DNA of 64,000 bases from Chionis minor (Eukaryota > Chordata > Aves > Charadriiformes > Chionididae): contig VZSF01000635.1 of assembly GCA_013398295.1 (NCBI GenBank), forward strand, positions 620,451 to 684,450. Reading direction: 5' to 3'. The stretch's first letter is position 1. The number at the start of each line of letters is the position of its first letter. Made by a program: the position numbers and the translations under genes. Below, piece by piece: positions 46,490 to 58,577 of this stretch. The notes under the pieces were generated by a model, which saw only the letters and a list, made by a program, of their open reading frames with translations, ran no database searches and had not been told where the DNA came from.

Positions 46490-47030
46490 GCTACGTGAAA
46501 CTACATTTAGATAATATAATATCAATTAAAATTAGTAAATTAATCAGAGAGCACAAGGTGAAAGGTATTTAGTTTGGGTTTATTCTTAGAGGACTGCCCA
46601 ACGAGTGTTTTGATGTCAGGCATCTCGGAGAAAGCGGAGGCACTGGTCTGAGGAGGCTGACACCGGGTCTCTTTTGGGAAAAGCCGAGTATGTTAGGAGG
46701 GAGTGTAATTCCTCTACCTCATCACCGAGAGCTAGGGAAAGTAACAGTATAATCCTGCAAATACTTGCTTGAATTGCTAAGCAAATCTGCCTTGCTGAGC
46801 TCAATTTTTATTAATAATTCCACCAAATAAGCTTAACTAGCATAAATATCGTGGTTAACTGATTGGATTTGCAAAGTGAACGATGAAATCCATAACAAAG
46901 GTGTGAATTTTCAGCAACGAAATTTGCATTCAAATAAACAACTTGAAAATTACGTATTTATGGTGATCGTCTTTATTCACACCTGTAAATATATGCAGTG
47001 CATCCAGTCAGGCAAAGGAAATCTGGTCAT
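46490..47030. promoter_or_regulatory. Candidate conserved non-coding element with SOX and octamer sites
   Basis: AT-rich complex sequence. AACAAAG (46894-46900, SOX/TCF type) lies 21 bp before a perfect octamer ATTTGCAT (46922-46929, POU type). Further cores include TTAATAATTCC and TTAACTGATTGG around 46808-46865. Nearby SOX and POU sites are a known enhancer grammar in neural and stem cells, though direct SOX-OCT composites are spaced more tightly. The function is inference. Confidence 0.32.
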
Positions 47031-48548
47031 AATTTGTGAAGATGAGTAGCACTACGATTTGTATATTGGTCAAAAATTATTTGGAAAAAACCCTCCAGAT
47101 ATACCTGAGAACTTCTTGAATTTGTTCGAGACTAAGATGAAAAGAGGAAAAGGGCTGAAATCTGTCTTATTAATGATTTAGTACCGTGTCTGGCTATTTT
47201 CATTCAGCTCCGGAGATGAATCTTCAAACTCATTGATGCCCTCTGCTGCCTTGGGACTGATTAGTCGTCTGTCACCTCCTCTCGCTGCCCTCTGCAGAAT
47301 CTCGACGCTCTCTTCCTTTTCCACAAGACGTTCACAAGTGCTCTGAAGAGAGACACCCCCAACTCCGTGTCCAGTTGCCCACCGAGCCCTGGAGCTCAGC
47401 AGGGCGACAGGAAAATCCAGGGGGCTGAAGGACCCGGCTGTGGAGGACGCGGGCAGGGAGTGGAGCAGGGTTTGGGGGTGGCTCCAGCAGTTACTACAGC
47501 AAGACCCACGGAACCTCCTTTTCCCGATGATCAGCGTGAACGCGTAAAGCAAAGAGTGGGGAAAAGCATGTAGCTTTCCTACTCCACTTGGGCCCTAAGG
47601 CTTCAGAAAGTTGAGATATCTATCACTCCATCGAGTTAATGCAAGTATTCAGAGTGCTTTTAGAGCTCTTATGAAATCAGCATCAGCAGTCTTGGGTCTT
47701 TCTTCTATTCCAGTATGTTACCTTTTAGCAGCCCACTGGAAATGTGTAAACAAATGAGGTACAACTGTAGACAGCTTAAATATTTTACAGCTCACAGACT
47801 TCCATATGAGGGGGGATTTGCAGTAACTTAAGTGTTTAGGCTCCTGCTCCAATAATCTAATGCAAATAAAAATGCAAAAAACAGCGTGCTGGAAAGCAGG
47901 GGCAACCCGAGCGAACGGTGCGACTCAAGGTTGTGGTCAGGAAGGAGGGAAGCAAAGAGCGTGATAACTCTGCAAACCCAGCTGCGGACACGAGGCGTGT
48001 TTGGAGAGTGACACCTAGCAGAGCTCCGCCTGGGCTTTTAATGAGGTCTCAGCCTTGCAGAACAAGATACTGCCTGATGTAGCCGGGATGGATTCGCTGA
48101 TACCAAACTTGTTTTACATCGAGGCACCTGGTTCAGCGCCTCCCAGCTGAAAATCATTCAGCAAAGCGTTATTACAGGTACGTAACACCCACAGTACTGG
48201 TTTGGCCTGGCTGTTTTCCATTTACCTCTTAGACGTGACTTTGCTCAAGGACACACAAGATAGCAGAAGCTGGCACATGTTCCCTGGCTTGATATCAGCC
48301 TCTTCAGTCTCTTGGTCACCTTGTGTTTCCGTCGCTGCGCAGGGCACTGGAAATTCATTACTTCATTTCTCTTTCATTTTTGGTTTGAAGAGGTCTGAGG
48401 TCTTAATCATTTGGGACCTTATTCCCTTTGGCCCTCGCGCCACGGAAAATGAGTTGCAGGAATCCTTCCTCAGACGTATTTCCACCGGTCCTCTGGATAC
48501 AAAGGGGATTTAAATTGTAAAAGCTTGGGATCTTTCCAGCCCCAGGAA
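47031..48548. other. Unique non-coding DNA, nothing recognised
   Basis: Mixed composition. The 124-codon minus frame at 47552-47178 is not recognised. Confidence 0.45.
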
Positions 48549-48686
48549 AGCAACACTAGTCTGGTGGATATAGGACTGGTTGCAGGGATTAAGGAGGCCT
48601 GAGTTAATTCCCAGACTTACCAGTGATTAGTTGTGGAATGAAAAGTTTAATCTTGGGCACACCAGGCATCGGTTCCCACTTATAAA
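48549..48686 (+). mobile_element. MIR-type (CORE) SINE relic, plus strand
   Basis: The order of MIR blocks is visible: AACACTAGTCTGGTGGATA, AGGAGGCCTGAGTTAATTCC (the tRNA-derived B-box region), CAGACTTACCAGTGATTAGT, a TTAATCTTGGGCA core block and ATCGGTTCCCACTTATAAA. A MIR normally reads 'ggttcaaatcccagctctgccact...gctgtgtgaccttgggcaagt...cagtttcccatctgtaaa' here. It is old, diverged and inactive. Confidence 0.78.
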
Positions 48687-49289
48687 CACACTTCTTTTTT
48701 TCCATCCTTTGCTTGTCCTGCAAGCTGTTTGGGGTAAGTGCTGTCCCCTGCTTTAAGAGAATGTATCAGTGCAGAGATCTGGGGCTTTGGGGCCTCGTGA
48801 TCAGAAACACAAAATCATTTGTGAAGTTTACACTGGAATTACACAAAAATCTCAACCTGCTCCTGGTAATTTTTTCCCTCCTCCCCAAGCCTCATTCAAG
48901 GTTCAATCCAGCAGCAGCTCTTTATTTTCTTTTAAATGTCAAACAATTCATCATTTTGCACTTTCCCCGTTCCCTGTGAATTTAAAGGTTTTATTGGCAT
49001 GCGGTAATGTCAGCCTGGGACAATGCGCGCTGATTACCCAAAACAGTGTGCTTCTCCTCACCCTGCCCATTTTCGCTTGCGAGCCCTCGAGAACTGTACA
49101 AGAGCTCTTGCTTTCTCCCTCTCCTCCCTGTTATCATATGCACAACTAAAAGGCTGGGTTCAAATATACGTTAGACAAATAATTATTATCTTTATTATTC
49201 AAATCTCCTGTCCCCTGCCCTCCTCCATGCTGGGCTGTGGGAGCTGTAAGAGGTGCCCTCGCCCCTGCCTCGCGCGTCGTAGAATCACG
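48687..49289. other. Unique non-coding DNA, nothing recognised
   Basis: No feature. The short TAGAATCAC at 49280-49288, just before the CR1 copy, resembles the outer end of a minus-strand CR1 but is too short to call. Confidence 0.45.
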
Positions 49290-49720
49290 GGGCTACGGAG
49301 ATGCCGGAGGGGCCGGAGCACCTCTCTGATGAGGAAAGGCTGGGAGAGCTGGGGCTGTTCCGCCTGGAGAAGAGCAGACGGAGAAGGGATCTCATCCATG
49401 CTCAGCAAGAGCTAAAGGGCGGGTGGCAAGAGGATGGGGCCAGGCTCTTTGCCGTGGTGCCCAGCGACAGGACAAGGGGTGACGGGCACAAACGGGAAAG
49501 TGGAAAATTCCATCTGAACATGAGGAAAATCTTCTTGACTTTGAGGGTGCCAGAGCACGGGAACAGGCTGCCCAGAGAGATGGTGGATCGCATCCAAACC
49601 TGCCTGGATGCGATCCTGTCCAACCTGCTGCAGGGGACCCTGCTTTGGCAGGGGGCTCGGACTAGCTGATCTCCGGAGGTCCCTTCCAGCCCCTCCTGGT
49701 CTGTGATTCTGATTCCGTGA
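49290..49720 (+). mobile_element. CR1 LINE, 3' fragment; left half of a tail-to-tail pair
   Basis: Follows CR1 order: GGAGCACCTCTCTGATGAGG, AAAGGCTGGGAGAGCTGGGG, CAGCGACAGGACAAGGGGTG, ATGAGGAAAATCTTCTTGAC, GGGAACAGGCTGCCCAGAGA, CTAGCTGATCTCCGGAGGTC, CCCTTCCAGCCCCTCCTGGT and TGTGATTCTGATTCCGTGA. One frame still gives ERLGELGLFRLEKSRRRRDL and SDRTRGDGHKRESGKF, the CR1 ORF2 end. It is of a different subfamily from the 38.8-kb copy. It is 5'-truncated and inactive. Confidence 0.96.
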
Positions 49721-49984
49721 TAGAATCACCCAGGCTGGAAGGAACCTTAAAGATCTTCGAGTCCAACCACCAACCTCACACTGTGAAACCCACCCCTACC
49801 CCATGTCCCTCAGCGCCATGTCTGCCCGGCTGGGAAATACCTCCAGGGGTGGTGATTCCACCCCTTCCCTAGGCAGCCTGGTCCAACGCTTGACAACCCT
49901 TTTGGTGGAAAATTTTTTCCCTAATCCATCCCAAACCTCCCCTGATGCAACTTGAGGCCGTTTCCTCTTGTCCTCTCTCTTGTA
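49721..49984 (-). mobile_element. CR1 LINE, 3' fragment on the minus strand; right half of a tail-to-tail pair
   Basis: Starts TAGAATCACCCAGGCTGGAA, then CCTTAAAGATCTTCGAGTCC, CCATGTCCCTCAGCGCCATG, AAATACCTCCAGGGGTGGTG, AGGCAGCCTGGTCCAACGCT and CTTGAGGCCGTTTCCTCTTG. It is the reverse complement of the same CR1 type as 38809-39228. Its 3' end abuts the 3' end of the plus-strand CR1 with no spacer, so one copy likely inserted at the 3' tail of the other. Confidence 0.96.
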
Positions 49985-51189
49985 TGGCAGGTCTCAGGGA
50001 GGACGGTGATGGACCCCCCGTGTTTCCCCAGCCAGGGTGATGCTCAGGGCACAGCGGAGTTCAGGAATGCCGCCCTTGAGGTGCTGCCACGCGAGGTCAA
50101 AGCCAAATTTTCTGGGTAAATTAGACATTTCTTCACCACGTGTGCTCAGAATGAGGCGACACCAGCGGGGTGTGTTCCACCAGTGCTGGAAACACCAGCT
50201 GCTCGTAGGAGTGTGGCCGTTGTCGAAGGCGCTCGGCGGCGCGGCTGCACGCGGCAGTAGCTCTCCCAAAGGCCAGCGGAGCTCCGGCGCAGCCAGGAAT
50301 GCCCAGGAAGGAGCGCTGAGGCTAAGGGTCTGCCCTCAGCAGGCTTTGCGAGGGTGCCCTGTGAAGGAGGTGTGAAAAAAGCTCTGTGGACGTTTAGAAG
50401 TGGCCAGAAAGGTGGATCAACACTGGTCCTGCGGGTGCACATGGGCAGCTCCATCAGTTCAGTTATGGAGTAACTGGCCAGCCTGCTTCCATTTCTCCAA
50501 CTGTGGGAACATCCAGGTGAACAACTGAAGATGAGGGAGTTGATGCAAAGGAGGTAAGAATGTTCTAGAGCTTTTCCCAGTGGAGATGTCGCTGCATGGA
50601 GTCTAGATGTAGCTCTGGCCCAGGGGCTCTGTAGTCATTATACACACGCACCCCCTCGAACACGTGCACCCGCACATACACACACTCTCTCTCTCTCTGA
50701 TTATATTAAGCCATTCCATGCAAGTATTTTATATATGTATATGTTTTTTTATTTGGAAAACTTCAGAGTGCTTTTTTTCGCACACAATAAAGTTGGCTTT
50801 GCTGAGATTCATTAGTCCCCTTTCCCCCTGTGTGTAAATGGATCTCTCTCAGTTATGCAACGCAAGGGTACACAACCATGAAAAGTGCAGAGGCAGCCAA
50901 AAAAAGCATTGTTCTGAACTCGGACGTGTAAAATATTCATATTCAATAATAAAAAATAAAAAAAAAAAACCAACCTGGCGCTTAATAAAAAATTCAGGGC
51001 GTAAAATATGCATTGTCGTTCCATCCCCAGGGCTGCAGCAGTTTCCAGACCAACATGTTACGTGGGTTTTCACTGCCTTGTTTTACTCGATTAATTCAAA
51101 ACCAATTCGCTCACAGGCATCCCGGTATTAGGTGCCTAAATTGATTCTGATTTCTCTAAGGGCGGTGTATCTATGGCTACAGTAATAGC
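49985..51189. other. Unique non-coding DNA with a small microsatellite
   Basis: A CACACA/(CT)n microsatellite lies at about 50675-50698 and an A-rich stretch near 50950-50970. Frames at 49994-50454 occur on both strands and are not recognised. Confidence 0.5.
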
Positions 51190-51560
51190 TGGTAGAAGCT
51201 GCGACTGCTCAGAGCGTTCAAGGCGCAGGCGCGGCGGTGGGGAGGGCACGGCTGTCCCCGCTCCCGGCGGCACGTGGAGATGCCGTGCCGGGCGCGGAGG
51301 CGCCAGCCAGCTCTGAGCAGGCAGGAGAGCCCTTCTCGCAGGGTGCTCGCGCCAGCTCCGTACCCCTGTTTCTTGAATAAGCCCATCAGCCGACCCTCTC
51401 CGCGGCCGGGCAGCGTTCCGCAGGAGAGGGCGCAGCTTTGGGACAAGCCGAGGTGCCTCCGTGCACCCTGCGGAGCCACCTGCGGAGCTTTGCCGGCACG
51501 GTGGGAGCCGAGAAATCATCTCGTCGCTGTTTTACCAAAGGGAAACGGAGACAGGTGGAA
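51190..51560. promoter_or_regulatory. CpG island without a recognised gene
   Basis: I count roughly 40 CpGs in 370 bp, with GGCGCAGGCGCGGCGGTGG near 51219 and CCGTGCCGGGCGCGGAGGCG near 51283. Density and length fit a classical CpG island. Frames are open on both strands and encode arginine/proline-rich peptides, a base-composition effect. An orphan island may be the promoter of a non-coding RNA or of an unannotated gene, or an enhancer. Confidence 0.5.
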
Positions 51561-52949
51561 ATAACCGCCCGGCTCAGATCCTCACCAAAGGGTGTAGCAG
51601 AGCCAGGGATTTACTGTAGATTTTTGGGCATCCCCATCAGTGCCACAGCTGGGAGGCCAAACTGCCCCAGTACGTGTGCGCGCGTCCCAAAGGGTGACGG
51701 GGGGGGACGGAGGGGACAAGGGGGAGCGAGGTGCTGCGCTGGCAGGGTGCACAGGTACGTGCGTGTTCCTGCTCATGGTCATGAGCAGCAGCGGGGGACG
51801 TCACACCCCGTGCCCTGTCACGCTGCTCCGCTGGACACCGCTGCCGGCGGGAGCTGCCGTTCCGTGCACGCATTTCGCGTCAACGGCATTTTGCACCCTT
51901 TGTCCCGTGCCCTTAGTGGCAAAACTGGAACCAAAACTCCGACCCCCGGCGTCGATGGGGGCACCATGTAACCAGGGGCTGTGCTGGACCCCGAGAGCGC
52001 AGCACCAGGGGAGAATATTAAAGCGATATTATAAATGTTCCTAAAGAAAAGAGAACTCGGGAACAAGAGGAAAGGCTCTGAACTTAAAATATTGTGCCTG
52101 GCACTTAAATTTTCTGAAGATATACGGGGGAAAAGAATGAGAAACTCCAAAACAACCAATGCTTCAGATGTTTCTTTTATCTAAAGTATAGCTAGTTAAA
52201 TGTTTTACATAGGACAAGTCCCAGGGAGCATAAATCAGGGGATGTAAGCTATGTTTTATAAAGACCTCAAAATACAAGTTCTTTACCTCCCACATTCTCG
52301 GGCCAAATATTTTAAATGGAAAAGCATGTGGGACAATAACCATGTATATTACTCGTGTCTTTAACGACCGTTCCCACCAAGGTGATTTGTTCTGTGTCCA
52401 CAGTCTGATATTTATATACAAGGAAAGGGAAGAACAGGAAAAGCAAGCAACCAACCAACCAAAAAAAAATCCAGAAAAAATCTGGTGTTGGGAAAATGGT
52501 GACCACGATTGACAGTGTGGATGTCATGAAGCATTGCTGTGATATGGCAGCTGTCAGTCACGTTTGAGCTTTTTTTTCTTCGTGGAAAAAGGTGGTAGAA
52601 ACTGTTCTTTTTCACTGCAAGCTCCAGATATACTTGTAATGGGTGTCAAATTTGAGCCAGAGCACTGGGCTTCCTTAAAAGGGGATGGGGAGAATTATCT
52701 TCGCTGACTTTGAGCATCATTCTCATTCGCCTTTGCCTGTTAATTTTCCAGCAGTTTTGGATGAAAAGCAATTTTCTTGTTGAGTTGTGCTTATATGTAG
52801 TTCACATAAAGAAAGTAAAACGACCTCACTGTGGATGCAGGAGTTGCATCATGCGATCTGAAAAAAAGGCGTCAATCCCAGTCCGGGCTTGGGCTGCTGG
52901 GGCACCTTGGCAAAAGGGCAAAGAGCTGATACAGCAGTGCTACGTGGGG
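51561..52949. other. Unique non-coding DNA
   Basis: Contains a G-rich patch (GACGGGGGGGGACGGAGGGG near 51698) with quadruplex potential, then AT-rich DNA with a (CCAA)n-type short repeat near 52450-52465. No gene was recognised. Confidence 0.45.
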
Positions 52950-53800
52950 ACGCCACCTCCGCCACAGCTCAGCATTGCCACCCACCCCTCCTGCCCCTTG
53001 TCGCCTCCTGGCCAGCGCGGGGAGGAGCCGGGTGGGCTGCGGAGGGCAGGGAAGCCGAGGGAGAAGCCTCCTGCTCGAAGGGGGACAGGGGAGCGGGGAA
53101 GGAGAGGCCATGGCTGAATGGCTGCCTAAAGACAGAGTGTTTGTAAGAGCGGAGAGAGCTTCCGTACGCTCTCCTGACCGCCAAGAAAGCCGCAGCGGGG
53201 GGAGCATCGGGGCTGCCTGAGGATGGCGACCGTTGAGTCGGCGGCGCCCACCGGAGAGCTCAGCTCCGGTCCCTCCAGGAAGCGCCTCCGTTGGTGCCTC
53301 CTTTATTCTCGTGGCTGTGCAGAGACACAGACTAACGCGAGAAGAAAGCTCGCTCTTTTGCAAAACTTCCCGACAAATCATTTTCCTCCCTCTCAGACAC
53401 TTGCCCACACTTTTCCTCCTTGGTGTTTTTCAGGATGGCGCACTGGGAATGTGCCGAGCAGCACGGATCTCGCCGGGAGAGCCAGCCCAGCGGCGGACTC
53501 TCTTTGCAGCCCCCGAGAATGGCTGCAGGGTCACAACCCCACCCGCCACACTCGCCCCGGACTCGATTTCTTGTGCCTCATGGCGCTGTATCTGCTTCAT
53601 TCCTGTGTCTGAGAAGGGAGGATGTTCCGAGAGCCTTCGCATGCCCGGCCGCACGAAACCGCATCCCAAAGTTCAGCACATCTGTCTTAATTTGTCCGGC
53701 CCTCAGCGCCGCGCTCTCGCGGCCTTTGAGAATTTACTGCTTGTTTTTGCAATGAATCTCTCCCCCCCGAGAGCGGAGAGGGGAATTTGATGGTGTTAGA
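52950..53800. promoter_or_regulatory. Extended CpG-rich domain
   Basis: Clustered CpGs occur at 53010-53060, 53160-53290 and 53460-53730 with poorer gaps between. Long frames up to 185 codons run in several phases, as expected. None shows a domain I recognise. Confidence 0.4.
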
Positions 53801-56325
53801 AAACATCGCTCTGCCTGCGGTTCTCAAGACGTCTCGGATCAGACGTAACCCTGCCGCAGCCGGAGCGAGGAGCCACGGGTGAGCCGCTTAGTCCTCGTAA
53901 TGCAGATGAGCTGAGAAGATTTGGACAGCTTCAGCTCTTCAGATCCTCTGCTACCCCGGCAAATCCGAAGGGAAATACACGCGCTGCCAAAGTTGTTTCT
54001 ATGGGTCATTCCCGAATTCCGGCAGAAAACAGCATCTCGCAGAACAACGCAGCAGAGCTATTAAACGGCGCTGGTGGTCTGATGACGTTCTCTGAAGTAC
54101 TGTCTTTCAGCCAAAGTAATATGTATTTCCTAGAAGCACATGCCCCTAGAGGAAGAAATCATGGACTTTTAAGGTATCCAAGACAATAGTCCAGATGCTG
54201 ATTTCAGCTACACTGTTTTAATCCCACTGTATTCAGTGGATTTACTTTGAAACTGGTTTTTTTTTTTACTGATGTGAGATCATTATTCCTTTATGAGGGG
54301 AGGAATGGATCCCTGCATATCCAGAGCAACGGGGTGACCTCCAGCTTGCCCTCTTGGAGCTTTTATTTCCAGACCTGTCACAAGCTTTCCAGGGCAAGTC
54401 CCCAAGACCTGGATTGCTCCCGTCTCACCTTTTACAACTAAAGCAAATAACTTTAAATTCTGGTTAAGATAAACAGTGGTGAGAGAGAGACTTCACCTAC
54501 CTGCAGGCTGCTGGGCTTTTCTCACCCTCCATTTGCTGAAGCGAAAATCTTTTGTGACTCCTAATTTAATCGTCTTCTTTATGCATGTGAGTGAAACTCG
54601 ATCTGGGCCTTTGTCTTCCTGAGCATCAGTTCCTTTGCTGTGAATCCTAAATACTGTGGAAAAGATTAAAGACACCTAGAGCGTACATTTTCAGAGAGAG
54701 TTTATTTTTGTGATTAGAAAGTTGTATCTGAAGGCTGGAAGAAATGAACAAAACAAAAATATTACCCAGGGTATTTCAAAACAAAAATAGATTAAGTCAA
54801 AGTAGCTGCTGTCTGAGGTAGTGGTGTTGCAGGGCTGTGCTGCGTCCTGCTCCGGGCAGATTGAGCTGCTGTGGGATACCAGTTACCTTCCAGGTATTCC
54901 AGTTTGCCTGATTAAATACTCAGGGGTGGCGTCACCCTCAGAGGTGGGGGGGAAGACTGAAAACACACGGATGTGTCCAGGTGTGTTTGAAGAAAAAAAC
55001 CCTAGAAAAAACTCTCCAGTTAGCGTATATTGTTCTCCTCTCTTTTGGCTCAAATGGTGCCCAGTCTCTGGGAGGGGACGCTGCTGGCTGCCGCGCCACG
55101 AGCTGTGCCTTTTCCGCCTGCACCGAGCTCTCCTGATACACCGGTGGTTCCCGTGGGTGGGAGAGTCCGTCCCGGCGGAGCAAAGGGAGAGTGGGGGGTG
55201 TTCGGTGCAAAAGGTCCCTTGGAATCACCTGCTATTTTATTCCTCAAGCGAAGAAGGGGAGATCACACCCATAAACAGCATTAGCTCACCCCAAATCACC
55301 AGCGTCATACACTGAAATAACCAGTCTCAGCCATCAGGCCGCCTGACTCATTCCCTAGTAGTTCCACCAGTTTGGCTGATGTCCAACTGCTTTTATTTTC
55401 AGTTTACGTTTACAGGGAAATGTCCATGTCGTAAGCGACTGGATGTGTGAGGACTTTCTTCCAGAAGCCACGGAAGGGATTAAAACTACCAGCAATCCAT
55501 GAAATTTCTTCAGAATTTTTTTTCTCCTCGAATGTCCTAAGGAATTCCCCAAGTCCTAACCTGTTCCAATTGGCACCATCGTGCACTTGAGCTCTAGTAT
55601 CAGTGGAGTTTGTAAGGTTTCCAATTTTTCTGGTGAGGGATTACATGAAACCAAAATAATTCTTTCCATGGGGGATTACATAGCCACTTTTGTTTCTAAT
55701 ATTCCAGTCCATGAGTGAGAAACTTTTTCTTGGGTACCTGTTTCTTCTTCGGCTGCGAGAGCTAGCATTGTTTCGAATATCTAGGCATAAATCCATTTCA
55801 ATAATTTCATTCCTAATCATTTAATCCCTAAAGGGACCTGATTAAATACTCTATCCTAAGTCCAGTCTTTATATTTTGGCTGAATGCTCTTGGACTACTA
55901 ATTTCACTTAAGTTGTATGACACAGCGCTCCCCATTTTAGTGATTGAAATGCATCTGCATAGTTAATTAGATAAAAACTCACCTTGAGGAACTGTCAGCC
56001 ACTGATGAAAATGACTCATATTTGAGGGGAAAGTTGCTACTGATTTACAAGAGTTTGGATCAAATGTTTATTCTCAAACGTTGGGTTTTTTCTGTTCAAG
56101 TACCAAAGTGTGCTTCAGGGATTTTTTTGGCAGAGGTTTTAGAGCAGGAAAATAGGAAATGAACTGGAAAATTTGAAGACTACAGCAAACAAGAAAATCC
56201 TGGAAGGAACACACTCTACAGATCCACCCTAGCCATTAATAATATGGAAAGATTTCATTAGAAAAGGAGAGGGGGAAGAGAAAAAGACTGTACAAGGAGG
56301 CAGTGTTAGCATCAGGGTGCCCTCG
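53801..56325. other. Unique non-coding DNA, nothing recognised
   Basis: Mixed composition. A possible MIR scrap near 54605-54645 (TCTTCCTGAGCATCAGTTCC) is too short to call. The 164-codon plus frame at 54821-55315 overlaps minus-strand frames and is not recognised. Confidence 0.4.
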
Positions 56326-56850
56326 CGGCTCCAACGGGGCCGGTACAGGCAGCCGCCGCCGCATTGAACCTGCGCCCGGCAGCGAACCCCGCGCGCCGCA
56401 GCGCCCGGCAAGGGGCTGTGGGAGCAGTTCTTTGCGGGGACCGTGGGGAGATGAAGGCGCGCGGGTGAGACGTTTTCGGTGCCGACCATCCCGCACCCAC
56501 CTCCTCTTGCACCAAAGCAAGCCAACACAGCTCTGCCGCGGCACCGCGGCCACCTGGGAAAGCCATTAGTTCCCATGGGGAAAGTCCCTCTGCCCTGAAG
56601 AGCGCCTCACAGGTGGAGCAGCCCCCCAGAAGACACTCCTTTATCTACGGGGCACTGCAAGAGGGCACCGTCTTCACACCGGCCCCTTCCTCGCCCGCCG
56701 CCTCCGCAGCCGCCCACCGTGAAGGAGCGAATCCCCCGGGAGCACCGTCTGCGCTGGCACCCGAAGGCGGTCACCTCGCGGAGCCACGCGCGGGCGGAGG
56801 GTCCCGCTGGCGCCGCTGCCCGCTCCGCTCTGACCGACCGTGACATACAC
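56326..56850. promoter_or_regulatory. Strong CpG island, candidate promoter
   Basis: The densest island in the window: I count about 29 CpGs in the first 230 bp and a similar number in the remainder, including CCCGCGCGCCGCAGCGCCCG near 56387 and GCCACGCGCGGGCGGAGG near 56781. A near-consensus 5' splice site, CGCGG then GTGAGACG (GT at 56465-56466), lies inside, as expected when a first exon ends within an island. No TATA box is needed for such promoters. No known first-exon protein is recognised. Confidence 0.55.
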
Positions 56851-58577
56851 GGAGCCCAGCAAATTGTTTGGTAGAAAGGGAAAGAAAGTCCTGTCCCCCT
56901 TCACCTCCCCAGCACGTACCTGCCACCCCATCACTACCACCGCCCTCCCGCGTGGGGACCTTTGAAAGGTTCCCAGTGGCCAGAAAGCACCCATTACATC
57001 AAACAGCAAGCCTGTTTTCCGTAGCCTATAAACAGCGCCCTGAACTCAGTGTATTTTTGTCTGGAAAATTGTTTTGTTCCTCCCTGTGACACACTGGAGG
57101 TGATTGTCTGTTGTGTCGTGTCAGTTCTCGGCAAAGCGCACTGCGTTAAACCTCCCACCACAGCAAAACAGAGCAGAGCAATTTAAAATCCCTGTTTTTG
57201 CCAAAAGTTTTTGCACCATTATGTCACATCCTATACATCAGAATTTGCTGGGAAAGACTTGGGTTGGGGTTTTGTTTTTTTTTTTTTTCAGTGTTCCTGC
57301 TCTCTTCTGGAAATAGAAATATCAGCAGGTCGAATGACATTGAGTTATGTTTTACATATTTCCACAGCATGTATGAGGAAGTCAGCCTTTATACTTGTGA
57401 AATATACAGTCACTACAAATAAAAGAATCCAAGCTTTGGAAATGCCGTGAGTATTGAATGTAGACCCTTTGGGATGCCTAACAGTTAACTCATCTCTGAG
57501 ACAAAATTTGTCCTGTTCCAAGTAACCATAGGGATATGAAAGAGGGGTGTGTGGGGGGGTGACTGCGCATGTATTGCTTGGATGACACAAGATGAGCTCC
57601 ACATGTCACTGGGGATTGTTGACAGCTCACCTAGAAGACATTAATTGTCTGGCTTTCGACGTGGTGAGCTGAGCTGTTTCAACACGCGCGGTTTGTCTCT
57701 CTCCGTCATGTAATAAATCTCCATTTCTTAGAAGGTGCAACAGGAATCTGCCCAGTCAGTCCCTGGGCTTGGGGGACACCTCGGCGGCAGCGGGGTTCTC
57801 TCAAGCTCCTCAACCCCTGGCACAGCCATGAAGAAATTCACTTCCCGTGCAGAGGTGGCACCTTAGGTGTGACAGCCACCGGCGCCGGTGGCTGCCCTCG
57901 GAGCGCAGCTCCCTGGGAAGCAGAGAGGAGCCGTCGGGTGGCTGCTCCCCATGGCCAGCTGAGTGCCCAGATGCTGCAGAACCAGGCTGAGACCTGATGA
58001 ACTGAAATTAATCCAGCTGGCTCCACTCACCTTAATTAGAGCACTTCTATCAAGTCAATTAATTCTATATCAGCACCTCTGAGCTACTTCCTAAAAGGGT
58101 CAGGCTTCCACTGGGGACAGGCTTGCTGTGCGTGGAGTCCTCTCCGTACGACGCGTGAGCCAGGCGGCTCCGCAGCTTCCCTGAGGTCTGTAGGTGCCCC
58201 AGCTCCGTTGGGATAGCGAGGTTGGCTCGTGGCTGTAGGCAGGAGAATCAGAGCCACAGCAGCAAAATACAAACTCTTTATGTTCTTATTCTGCGCATCC
58301 GTATCGTCTCTGTGCCAGCAAAGTCTATGCTGAAAAAATGGCTCATGGGTGATGCGCATCAGCAAAGTGTTGGATAACCAATAATTGTCACAGTTGGATA
58401 ATTGTGACATTTGTCACTTTCTTACTGTGTGAAAAGAAAACTCTGCTGCCCCGTGACTTTTAGAGCCGCCACCCTGCTACCGCAGAGATTGGGCTGCCGT
58501 GGGATGGGGGGGGAAGTTACTCTGCTACCAGGAAATCAGCTCTTTGCTTCAACTTAATGGCGTAATGTTTCTTACAG
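56851..58577. other. Unique non-coding DNA
   Basis: T-run near 57277-57289 and a G-run patch near 57545-57561. No gene was recognised. It could be the first intron of the hypothetical transcript from the 56.3-kb island. Confidence 0.4.

Noticed and set aside
54605..54645. Possible third MIR fragment
   Set aside because: Only about 40 bp resembles the MIR core, and the flanking tRNA-derived head is not visible.
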